Source: Pseudomonadota bacterium (lineage in GTDB: Bacteria; Pseudomonadota; Alphaproteobacteria; Rhizobiales; Xanthobacteraceae). Taken from it: 7,225 bases of DNA. Of this stretch, positions 1-5,930 are shown in pieces. Both the position numbers and the translations under genes were made by a program. The stretch spans positions 1 through 7,225 of the forward strand of contig JAEWCJ010000068.1 in the NCBI GenBank assembly GCA_023390695.1, in the 5' to 3' direction. The notes below the pieces were generated by a model. It did not search any database and was not told where the DNA came from. It was given only the letters and a program-made list of their open reading frames with translations. The stretch's first letter is position 1. Every line of letters starts with the position of its first letter.

Positions 1-1
1 C

Positions 2-31
2 CTCCGGGCCGCCCGCAAGGAACAGCTTTGA
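2..31 (+). CDS. nadD: Possible 3' end of nadD (nicotinate-nucleotide adenylyltransferase), partial
   Basis: The window opens in a frame that reads LRAARKEQL and stops at TGA 29-31. NadD proteins commonly end just after a S-S-T-x-hydrophobic-R motif, and the visible L-R followed by a short basic tail would fit. In alphaproteobacteria nadD normally lies directly upstream of rsfS, which is the next gene here. Only nine residues are visible, so the call rests mainly on gene order. The other two forward frames also stop before rsfS (TAG 58-60 and TGA 72-74) and could instead be the true end of the upstream gene. Confidence 0.3.
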   Translation, partial: LRAARKEQL

Positions 32-86
32 TATTGAAACCGTTAGGCAGGCAGGCTTAGATTTGTCGTGTTGAGTCCCGGCGGAA

Positions 87-527
87 ATGCCGGTCGCAAC
101 TGAAAGGGAAGGGACTCTGAGAACGCAAACGCTTCAGCGGACCAGCGCCACGGCGCCCCGCTCAGTCTCCAAGGTGCGTCCTGACGCTGCGGAGACCTTG
201 CGCATCATCCTCGAGCATCTCGACGATATGAAAGCCGAGGATATCGTCACCATCGACCTCACCGGCAAAACCACAATCGCAGACACCATGGTGGTGGCCT
301 CCGGCCGCTCCAACCGGCATGTCGGCGCGATTGCGGACGATGTGGTGGAGGCCCTGCACAAGGCCGGAGTGAAAGAGATCCGGACCGAGGGCCAGCCGCA
401 TTGCGACTGGGTGCTGCTCGATGCCGGCGATGTCATCGTGCATGTCTTCCGTCCCGAGGTGCGCGAGTTCTATAACATCGAGAAGATGTGGTCGGGCGAT
501 CATCGCTCCGGCAAACGCGCAAGCTGA
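87..527 (+). CDS. rsfS: Ribosomal silencing factor RsfS (RsfA/Iojap family)
   Basis: RsfS binds ribosomal protein uL14 on the 50S subunit and blocks joining to the 30S subunit, lowering translation when nutrients are scarce. The family domain fills residues 34-136 of 146. Visible signatures are the T-x-x-A-D-T-M-V-V-A-S-G-R-S stretch (about 62-75), H-V-G-A-I-A-D (78-84), E-G-x-P-H-C-D-W-V-L-L-D (101-112) and the C-terminal V-H-V-F-R-P-E-V-R-E-F-Y-N-I-E-K-M-W (118-135). The first 30 or so residues are basic, poorly conserved and not part of the fold. The ATG at 87 has only a GGCGGA almost touching it, so a shorter form starting at GTG 174 (just before R-P-D-A-A-E-T-L) is possible. The gene is followed after 21 bases by rlmH, the usual partner, so the two are probably cotranscribed. 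Family identity is firm; the exact start is less so. Confidence 0.95.
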   Translation: MPVATEREGTLRTQTLQRTSATAPRSVSKVRPDAAETLRIILEHLDDMKAEDIVTIDLTGKTTIADTMVVASGRSNRHVGAIADDVVEALHKAGVKEIRTEGQPHCDWVLLDAGDVIVHVFRPEVREFYNIEKMWSGDHRSGKRAS

Positions 528-536
528 GGACGAGAC

Positions 537-543
537 AAGGAGG
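537..543 (+). promoter_or_regulatory. Strong Shine-Dalgarno sequence of rlmH
   Basis: AAGGAGG at 537-543 lies five bases before the ATG at 549. It is the best ribosome binding site in the window and fixes the rlmH start. Confidence 0.8.
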
Positions 544-548
544 CGGCG

Positions 549-1031
549 ATGCGGGTGATCGTGCTCGCGATCGGCCGTCTGAAAGCGGGTCCGGAGACGG
601 AACTCTGCGAACGCTATCGCAAACGCGCGACCCAGGCCGGGCGTCAGCTTGGGTTCCGCGACATTGAGCTTGTCGAGATTCGCGAGAGCCGCGCCGAGAC
701 CGCCGAGAAGCGCCAATTGGAAGAAGCCATTGCCCTGGCCAATGTGATCCCCGAGGGGGCGATCACCGTGCTGCTCGCCGAGACCGGCGAAAACCTGGGC
801 AGCGCCGGACTTGCCGAAAAAATCAGGATGTGGCGGGACGAAGGCCGTCAGGCGCTGGTGTTTATCATTGGCGGGCCCGACGGGCTGGCCGGAACCCTGC
901 AAGACAAAGCGAAAATGACCATCGCCTTCGGCACCGCGACCTGGCCGCATCAGCTGGTCAGAATCATGCTTCTGGAGCAAGTCTACAGGGCTGTCACAAT
1001 CCTCGGGGGTCACCCATATCACCGGGCATAG
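549..1031 (+). CDS. rlmH: 23S rRNA (pseudouridine-1915-N3)-methyltransferase RlmH
   Basis: RlmH (YbeA) is a SPOUT-family, knotted methyltransferase. It uses S-adenosylmethionine to methylate N3 of pseudouridine 1915 in helix 69 of 23S rRNA, acting on assembled 70S ribosomes. The 160-residue length fits the family (about 155-160). The cofactor-binding knot is seen in F-I-I-G-G-P-D-G (residues 105-112) and the C-terminal block W-P-H-Q-L-V-R (132-138) with L-L-E-Q-V-Y-R-A (141-148) and H-P-Y-H-R (155-159). The protein ends one residue after this H-P-Y-H-R, as is usual for the family. The start at ATG 549 is supported by AAGGAGG at 537-543. The gene sits 21 bases after rsfS, the standard bacterial pairing of two ribosome-related genes. 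No missing key residue was seen. Confidence 0.97.
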   Translation: MRVIVLAIGRLKAGPETELCERYRKRATQAGRQLGFRDIELVEIRESRAETAEKRQLEEAIALANVIPEGAITVLLAETGENLGSAGLAEKIRMWRDEGRQALVFIIGGPDGLAGTLQDKAKMTIAFGTATWPHQLVRIMLLEQVYRAVTILGGHPYHRA

Positions 1032-1139
1032 AACTTTTGGCCAAGACCCGGCTTTGTGCGGACTGGCAAGGGGGCAGGTCTTATTCCCGCCACCGAGGCG
1101 AAGAAGATTAGCCGCGATTACCGAGCATATTGGAACTGG

Positions 1140-2513
1140 ATGCGCCGATCCTGCCATTTTTTCGTGTTGCCCCGCGCAGCGATCGCGGCGACGGCGTTTG
1201 CCTTGCCGCTGGCGGTATTGGCGCAACCCGCTGCGGCCCAGGAAGCCGCTGACGTCCCTGGCCTGCGCGGCTCCACCGCGGAACGCGGACCGACGACCGA
1301 AGAAAGCATTCTGAAAGCGCGCGCGGCGGAGCTCGAAAAGGCCCGCGCCGAACAGCAGCGCGCCGTCGAAGCCGAGAAGAAACTGCGGCTTGAAATCGAG
1401 GCGATGGGAGCCGACCGCCGCAAGCTGAGCGCGGCGCTGATCGAAACCGCCGCCAGGATTCGCAACGCGGAAGACAGGCTGGGCAGCATCGAAAGCCGCC
1501 TCGAACCGCTTGAACAACGCGAGCGTGACGTGCGTCAGTCGCTGACCGATCGACGCGACGAGATTGCCGAAGTTCTGGCCGCCCTGCAGCGCGCCGGCCG
1601 CAGGACGCCGCCGGCCTTACTAATAAGCCCGGAAGATGCGCTGAAATCGGTCCGCAGCGCCATTGTGCTGGGCGCGATGCTGCCCGATATGCGCGACAAG
1701 GCCGAACGCCTCGCCGGCGAGCTGTCCGAACTGGCGCAATTGCGGGCCGGCATTGCGAACGAGCGGACCCAGCTCACGGCGGAAGTGCGCGCGATGGCCG
1801 TGGAACGCCAGCGCATGACGGCGCTTGTGGAAGAGCGGCAGAAGTCGCAATCCGAAGCCGAGCGGTCGCTGGAAACCGAACGCCGGACCGCCATCGAGAT
1901 GGCCCGCCAGATCGACAATCTGAAGGATCTGGTCGCGCGGCTGGAACAGGGCGTGGAAAGCGCGAATCGCGCCGCCCGCGCCGCGGAACAGGCGACGGAA
2001 GATCAAAAGGGCGAGAACAGGCCCGACTTCGCGGCGTTGAAAGATCCGGGCCGGCTGACGCCGGCGGTCGCTTTCGCGTCGGCGCGCGGGATGTTACCCA
2101 TGCCGGTGAACGGCGTGAAGATTCGCAATTTTGGCGCTGCGGACCGCTTCGGCGGCACCGAGCGGGGTATGTCGATTGCGACCCGTGCCGGCGCCCAGGT
2201 GACCGCGCCGAGCGACGGCTGGGTCGTCTATGCGGGACCGTTTCGCTCCTATGGCCAACTCTTGATCCTGAATGCTGGCGGCGGGTATCATATCGTTCTC
2301 GCGGGAATGGAGCGGATTTCCGTCGATATCGGCCAGTTTGTGCTGACCGGCGAACCAGTGGCCGTCATGGGAAGCGGGGCTGCACAGGTCGCGGCAGCGG
2401 TTCCCGTGGGGACCAGCCAACCGGTTCTCTATATAGAATTCCGCAAAGACGGGACTCCCGTCGATCCCGGCCCATGGTGGGCCAAAAGCGAAAGTGAGAA
2501 GGTTCGCGGATGA
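1140..2513 (+). CDS. envC: Murein hydrolase activator EnvC-like protein, secreted, with degenerate LytM (peptidase M23) domain
   Basis: This periplasmic protein probably activates N-acetylmuramoyl-L-alanine amidases that split septal peptidoglycan. From ATG 1140 it is 457 residues. A Sec signal peptide spans about 1-34 (R-R near the start, hydrophobic core 12-28, A-A-A-Q region). Long Glu/Arg/Ala-rich coiled coil runs at about 54-150 and 182-290, interrupted by P-P-A-L-L-I-S-P-E-D-A-L (157-168). The LytM fold spans about 318-447. The zinc ligands of active M23 enzymes are absent: the H-x-G-x-D position reads E-R-G-M-S (341-345) and the H-x-H position reads V-L-Y (429-431) before I-E-F-R. This matches activators such as E. 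coli EnvC, whose segment reads S-L-Y-F-E-I-R. An upstream in-frame GTG at 1056 would add 28 residues before the signal peptide, so I prefer 1140, although its ribosome binding site is weak (TTGGA). The stop overlaps the start of ctpA. Confidence 0.9.
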   Translation: MRRSCHFFVLPRAAIAATAFALPLAVLAQPAAAQEAADVPGLRGSTAERGPTTEESILKARAAELEKARAEQQRAVEAEKKLRLEIEAMGADRRKLSAALIETAARIRNAEDRLGSIESRLEPLEQRERDVRQSLTDRRDEIAEVLAALQRAGRRTPPALLISPEDALKSVRSAIVLGAMLPDMRDKAERLAGELSELAQLRAGIANERTQLTAEVRAMAVERQRMTALVEERQKSQSEAERSLETERRTAIEMARQIDNLKDLVARLEQGVESANRAARAAEQATEDQKGENRPDFAALKDPGRLTPAVAFASARGMLPMPVNGVKIRNFGAADRFGGTERGMSIATRAGAQVTAPSDGWVVYAGPFRSYGQLLILNAGGGYHIVLAGMERISVDIGQFVLTGEPVAVMGSGAAQVAAAVPVGTSQPVLYIEFRKDGTPVDPGPWWAKSESEKVRG

Positions 2514-3850
2514 TGCGCAAGACTCTTCTGGTTCTCATCGGTGCGGCAGCGGGCGCAGCGCTCACGCTGGTCGCGGTTCAGCCGCGCGTCATATTCAACG
2601 GCATGAGCGCCAATGCGGCGTCCTCGTCGGAGACCTACAGGAACCTCAACCTGTTCGGCGACGTGTTCGAGCGCGTGCGCTCCGACTATGTCGAAAAGCC
2701 GAACGACGGCAAGCTCGTCGAAACGGCGATCAACGGCATGCTCGCCGGCCTCGACCCGCATTCGAGCTTCATGGACGCCAAGAGCTTCCGCGACATGCAG
2801 GTGCAGACGCGCGGCGAATTCGGCGGCCTCGGCATCGAGGTCACGATGGAAGACGGCCTGGTGAAGGTGGTCGCGCCGATCGACGACACGCCTGCCGCAA
2901 AGGCCGGCGTCATGGCGAACGACATCATCACCCATCTCGAAGACGAGCCGGTTCAGGGCCTCACGCTGAACCAGGCCGTCGAAAAGATGCGCGGACCGGT
3001 GAACACCAAGATCCGGCTGAAGATCATGCGCAAGGGCCAGGACAAGCCGGTCGAAGTCTCGATCACCCGTGACATCATCCGCGTGCGCGCGGTGCGTGCG
3101 CGGACCGAGGGTGACGACGTCGGCTATATCCGCATCACCCAGTTCAACGAGCAGACCACCGACAACCTGAAGAAGGCGCTCGCCGATTTCGAGACGCAGA
3201 TTCCGGGCAACAAGCTGAAGGGCTACATCGTCGACATGCGCAACAACCCGGGCGGCCTGCTCGATCAGGCCATCTCGGTGTCGGACGCCTTCCTTGAGAA
3301 GGGCGAGATCGTCTCCACCCGCGGCCGCAACGCCGAGGAAACCCAGCGCTTCAATGCCCGCGCCGGCGACCTGACCAAGGGCAAGCCGATCATCGTGCTG
3401 ATCAATGGCGGCTCGGCCTCGGCGTCGGAAATCGTGGCCGGCGCGCTGCAGGACCACAAGCGCGCGACGGTGCTGGGCAGCCGTTCCTTCGGCAAGGGCT
3501 CGGTGCAGACCATCATCCCGCTCGGCGCCGGCAATGGCGCGCTGCGGCTGACCACGGCGCGCTATTACACGCCGTCCGGCAAGTCGATCCAGGCCAAGGG
3601 CATTTCGCCCGATATCGAAGTGCTGCAGGAGGTGCCGGAAGAGTTGAAGGCACGCGCCGAGTCCAAGGGTGAATCCTCGCTGCGCGGCCACCTCAAGGCC
3701 GATGGCGAAGAGCAGACCGGCTCGCAGTCCTACATCCCGCCGGATCCGAAGGACGACAAGGCGCTGAAGATGGCCACCGACCTGCTGCGCGGCACGGTGA
3801 CCAACTCGGCCTTCCCGCCCAGCGGCAAGCGCGCCGCGCTGCCGCAATAG
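2510..3850 (+). CDS. ctpA: Carboxy-terminal processing protease CtpA (peptidase S41A)
   Basis: CtpA is a serine/lysine endopeptidase of the cell envelope that removes or degrades C-terminal segments of periplasmic proteins. The 446-residue product has an N-terminal hydrophobic segment (about 5-24, signal peptide or anchor), a conserved D-P-H-S-S-F-M-D (82-89), a PDZ domain (about 101-185, with G-G-L-G-I-E-V) and the S41 catalytic core (about 195-365). The likely nucleophile is Ser304 in G-G-S-A-S-A-S-E, and the general base is Lys329 in S-F-G-K-G-S-V-Q. Their 25-residue spacing matches the known S41A enzymes. R-N-N-P-G-G-L-L-D (244-252) is also typical. The tail beyond 365 is charged and probably variable. 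The ATG at 2510 overlaps the envC TGA by four bases, suggesting translational coupling; a second ATG follows at 2513. GAGAAGG upstream can serve as the ribosome binding site. Codon use looks more biased to C/G third positions than in envC. A terminator follows directly. Confidence 0.96.
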   Translation: MMRKTLLVLIGAAAGAALTLVAVQPRVIFNGMSANAASSSETYRNLNLFGDVFERVRSDYVEKPNDGKLVETAINGMLAGLDPHSSFMDAKSFRDMQVQTRGEFGGLGIEVTMEDGLVKVVAPIDDTPAAKAGVMANDIITHLEDEPVQGLTLNQAVEKMRGPVNTKIRLKIMRKGQDKPVEVSITRDIIRVRAVRARTEGDDVGYIRITQFNEQTTDNLKKALADFETQIPGNKLKGYIVDMRNNPGGLLDQAISVSDAFLEKGEIVSTRGRNAEETQRFNARAGDLTKGKPIIVLINGGSASASEIVAGALQDHKRATVLGSRSFGKGSVQTIIPLGAGNGALRLTTARYYTPSGKSIQAKGISPDIEVLQEVPEELKARAESKGESSLRGHLKADGEEQTGSQSYIPPDPKDDKALKMATDLLRGTVTNSAFPPSGKRAALPQ

Positions 3851-3871
3851 GGCTCGCAAAATCGAAATCCG

Positions 3872-3903
3872 AAAGGGCGGTCCAACGGGCCGCCCTTTTA
3901 CTT
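3872..3903 (+). terminator. Intrinsic terminator after ctpA
   Basis: AAAGGGCGGTCC (3872-3883) pairs with GGGCCGCCCTTT (3887-3898) around the loop AAC. The stem is 12 bp with one T-G wobble and is followed by a T-rich tail (TACTTTT). It starts 21 bases after the ctpA stop and closes the rsfS-ctpA transcription unit. The A-run on the left arm gives the opposite strand some T-tail as well, but no - strand gene needs it here. Confidence 0.85.
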
Positions 3904-3969
3904 TTGGCGGACCGCGATGGGCATCACGGTAAAGCAAGGGTTAACGATCCGCCCCCTAACCTCGCTCGC

Positions 3970-5190
3970 ATGATTCGCGACGGTTCGGACCAGCCCGTGG
4001 ACGATTTGACCGCGCCTCTCGGCACGCGCCCACGCCAACAGAAAAAGCCGGGACTTGCAGCCGTCCTTCCGCAGGCGCTGGCCGGCGCGCTCGGCCTTTT
4101 CATCCTGCTCTTCATTCTATGGGCCGCCATCGTTCACAACCCCATGGGCGGCGAACCCATCGTGACCGCGGCCCTGACGAAACAGGATGCAGCCGCGGCG
4201 CATAAATCCGACGATTCGCATGTCGGGCCCGGCCGCTATGACGGGCCGGGTTCCGCCCCGGCGGAGACGGCCGCGCCCGCCGCGCCTCCCGCCCTGCCCG
4301 GCACCAGGACCGTCACCATCATCGACGGCACCAGCGGCAAGCGGCAGGACGTGGTCATTCCCGGTCCCGCCAAGCGCGCGCCGGTCGACCCGAAGCTGCT
4401 GGAGACGTCGCGGCACGGCTCGATCCCCCGGGTTGCCCAGGACGGCACACGGCCGGCCGACACCTACGCACGCCCCCTGAAAACCGCGCAGGGCGGAACG
4501 CCCGACGGCCCGCGCATCGTGCTCATCATCGGCGGCCTTGGCATCGGCGCCACCAACACCATGGACGCGATCGGCAAGCTGCCCGGGCCGGTAACGCTGG
4601 CCTTCACGCCTTACGGCAATGACATCGGCAATTTCGTCGCGCGGGCGCGTGACGACAATCATGAGGTGCTGCTGCAGGTGCCGATGGAGCCGCACGATTA
4701 TCCCGACAACGACCCGGGCCCGCAGACCCTGCTAACCACCCTGGCCGGCGAACAGAATGTCGACCGGCTGCACTGGCTGTTCAGCCGCTTTCAGGGTTAT
4801 GTCGGCATCACCAATTTCATGGGCGCCCGTTTCACCGCCTCCGAACAGGCAATGGCGCCGGTGCTGCGCGAAGTCGCCCGCCGCGGCCTGATCTATGTCG
4901 ACGACGGCTCCTCGCCGCGCAGCGTTGCCAGCCAGATCGCGGGCGCCAACAATCTGCCCTTCGCCAAGGCCGATGTGATGATCGATTCGGTGTCCTCGCC
5001 GGCCGAGATCGACAAGGCGCTCGCCCGGCTGGAAACGATTGCGCGCGACCGCGGAATGGCGATCGGCTACGGCAGCGGCCTGCCGGTCACCATCGAGCGC
5101 ATCGCCGCCTGGGCCAAGGCCGCACAAAGCCGCGGCATCGTTCTGGCGCCGGTCAGCGCCGCCGCAGTGAAGCCGAAATCGTCGACGTAA
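3970..5190 (+). CDS. Divergent polysaccharide deacetylase family protein (YibQ/DUF610 type), membrane-anchored, probably non-catalytic
   Basis: From ATG 3970 the product is 406 residues: a short cytoplasmic tail, one transmembrane helix (about 32-55, A-L-G-L-F-I-L-L-F-I-L-W), a Pro/Ala/Gly-rich linker (about 60-178) and a C-terminal deacetylase-fold domain (about 180-398). Family landmarks are G-P-V-T-L-A-F-T-P-Y (206-215), H-E-V-L-L-Q-V-P-M-E-P (231-241), G-Y-V-G-I-T-N-F-M-G-A (276-286) and I-Y-V-D-D-G-S-S (308-315). Positions that I recall as D-D-L-G, H-x-P-M-E-P and N-H-M-G in typical members read G-G-L-G (188-191), Q-V-P-M-E-P (236-241) and N-F-M-G (282-285), so metal binding looks lost. 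No substrate can be assigned; an envelope role is inferred from topology and from the envC-ctpA neighbours. The start is uncertain: TTG 3904 and GTG 3997 are in frame, and none has a good ribosome binding site. The terminator upstream implies its own promoter. Confidence 0.85.
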   Translation: MIRDGSDQPVDDLTAPLGTRPRQQKKPGLAAVLPQALAGALGLFILLFILWAAIVHNPMGGEPIVTAALTKQDAAAAHKSDDSHVGPGRYDGPGSAPAETAAPAAPPALPGTRTVTIIDGTSGKRQDVVIPGPAKRAPVDPKLLETSRHGSIPRVAQDGTRPADTYARPLKTAQGGTPDGPRIVLIIGGLGIGATNTMDAIGKLPGPVTLAFTPYGNDIGNFVARARDDNHEVLLQVPMEPHDYPDNDPGPQTLLTTLAGEQNVDRLHWLFSRFQGYVGITNFMGARFTASEQAMAPVLREVARRGLIYVDDGSSPRSVASQIAGANNLPFAKADVMIDSVSSPAEIDKALARLETIARDRGMAIGYGSGLPVTIERIAAWAKAAQSRGIVLAPVSAAAVKPKSST

Positions 5191-5195
5191 CATCT

Positions 5196-5303
5196 CCCCC
5201 CGGCGCAAGCGGGACCCATGGCCGCCGCTGTCTTTCCTGAATCCGAAGCGCTAGTGGTTATGGCCCCGGCTTGCGCTCGGTTCCCTCGCCTGGCGGGGAC
5301 GAT
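5196..5303. repeat. Imperfect long inverted repeat between the deacetylase-like gene and rppH
   Basis: GCGCAAGC at 5203-5210 is the exact reverse complement of GCTTGCGC at 5269-5276. The pairing continues inward with GGG 5211-5213 against CCC 5265-5267 (one bulged G) and CCAT 5216-5219 against ATGG 5260-5263, leaving a loop of about 40 bases. CC 5199-5200 can also pair with GG 5279-5280 after one mismatch. A second, smaller stem follows: CCCTCGCC 5283-5290 against GGCGGGG 5292-5298, with a bulge. The element fills nearly all of the 116-base gap between the genes. Its pieces (GTGGTTATGG, CCCGGC, GGCGGGGACGA) resemble dispersed palindromic intergenic repeats I remember from Bradyrhizobium and Rhodopseudomonas, but that likeness is recollection only. 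It lacks a T-tail, so it is not a standard terminator. Confidence 0.5.
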
Positions 5304-5306
5304 CCA

Positions 5307-5819
5307 ATGGAATCCACAATGCGCCGTTACGAAGATCTTCCCTACCGCCCCTGCGTCGGCGTCGCCGTGCTCAATCGCGACGGCCTCGTCTTCATCGGCC
5401 GCCGCAGCGAAGGCCCCGAGCATGTCGACGACACGCATGCCTGGCAGATGCCGCAAGGCGGCATCGATGACGGCGAAGATCCCTGGCCGGCGGCTTTGCG
5501 CGAGTTATACGAAGAGACCAATATCCGCTCGGTCGAAAAGCTCGGCGAGATCGAGGATTGGCTGACCTACGACATCCCGCGCGAGATCGTCGGTCAGGCC
5601 TGGAAGGGAAGGTATCGCGGCCAGAAGCAGAAATGGTACGCCCTGCGCTTCACCGGCCCCGAAAGCGAGATCGACATCGCGCAGCCGGCCGGCGGCATCC
5701 ACAAGCCGGAATTCGTCGCCTGGCGCTGGGAGCGCATGGAGAATCTTCCCGGCCTGATCATCCCGTTCAAACGCCCGGTCTATGAGCAGGTGGTGAAGGG
5801 CTTCGCGCATTTGTTCTGA
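5307..5819 (+). CDS. rppH: RNA pyrophosphohydrolase RppH (Nudix hydrolase)
   Basis: RppH removes pyrophosphate from the 5' triphosphate end of mRNAs, leaving a monophosphate that favours RNase E attack and so starts mRNA decay. The Nudix box is clear at residues 51-73 (numbered from ATG 5307): G-x5-E-x7-R-E-L-Y-E-E-T-N-I, with Asn where the consensus has Gly. Other family marks are Y-R-P-C-V-G-V-A (13-20), H-A-W-Q-M-P-Q-G-G (44-52), the K-W-Y-A-L-R-F stretch, E-F-V-A-W-R-W and the ending [13 protein letters not shown]. The 170-residue length fits. ATG 5307 has GGCGGGGAC about seven bases upstream. ATG 5319 ([10 protein letters not shown]) matches the usual alphaproteobacterial N-terminus better, because homologues I recall begin M-x-R-Y-E-D-L. 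Either could be right, and the GGCGGGG may belong to the upstream repeat. TTG 5271 is in frame but unlikely. Confidence 0.95.
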   Translation: MESTMRRYEDLPYRPCVGVAVLNRDGLVFIGRRSEGPEHVDDTHAWQMPQGGIDDGEDPWPAALRELYEETNIRSVEKLGEIEDWLTYDIPREIVGQAWKGRYRGQKQKWYALRFTGPESEIDIAQPAGGIHKPEFVAWRWERMENLPGLIIPFKRPVYEQVVKGFAHLF

Positions 5820-5852
5820 CGCAGGTCCGCGCGACGCACCTCCGAGGCTTTT

Positions 5853-5866
5853 AGCCGCATGCGGCT
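5853..5866. repeat. Perfect 14-bp palindrome downstream of rppH
   Basis: AGCCGCATGCGGCT is fully self-complementary. It follows GGCTTTT, so GGCT 5846-5849 can also pair with AGCC 5853-5856. There is no T-run after the stem on either strand. It could be a weak 3' end structure for the rppH transcript or a protein site. I see no proof of either. Confidence 0.3.
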
Positions 5867-5912
5867 GCCGCGAAGCCGCCGCCACGGACGCTTAAGTGGC
5901 GCGCGGTCATTG

Positions 5913-5925
5913 TTGGAGAATCCAA
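5913..5925 (+). promoter_or_regulatory. Ribosome binding site of the DUF533 gene inside a small hairpin
   Basis: GGAG (5915-5918) is the likely Shine-Dalgarno for the ATG at 5931, spaced by 12 bases, which is on the long side. TTGGA 5913-5917 pairs with TCCAA 5921-5925 around GAA, so the site can fold into a weak five-pair stem. The site supports the 5931 start over in-frame upstream codons. A regulatory role for the stem is speculation. Confidence 0.35.
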
Positions 5926-5930
5926 TCATC

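Noticed and set aside
1042..1082. Six-base inverted repeat AAGACC/GGTCTT between rlmH and envC, plus TTGGCCAA at 1037-1044
   Set aside because: Both are at the level expected by chance, with no extension of the pairing and no T-run.
162..1517. A 451-codon open frame on the - strand across rsfS, rlmH and envC
   Set aside because: It lies antisense to three well-recognised genes and crosses their boundaries. Its product is a low-complexity Arg/Gly/Leu mix. Long antisense frames are common in GC-rich DNA.
2429..3937. A 502-codon open frame on the - strand, longer than ctpA itself
   Set aside because: It mirrors ctpA almost end to end and even runs across its terminator. The translation has no recognisable domain, while ctpA has complete catalytic motifs.
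4117..4695. A 192-codon open frame on the - strand inside the deacetylase-like gene
   Set aside because: It is an antisense shadow with repetitive Gly/Arg content and no domain. The + strand frame carries the family motifs.
5827..5906. CCGCGCG/CGCGCGG pair flanking the region between rppH and the DUF533 gene
   Set aside because: The match is made only of alternating G and C, which arises easily in GC-rich DNA. It does not extend into a convincing stem.
3972..5922. GANTC (CcrM methylation) sites near several gene starts (3972, 5310, 5918)
   Set aside because: At this base composition roughly 25 such sites are expected in the window, so three near starts are not notable.
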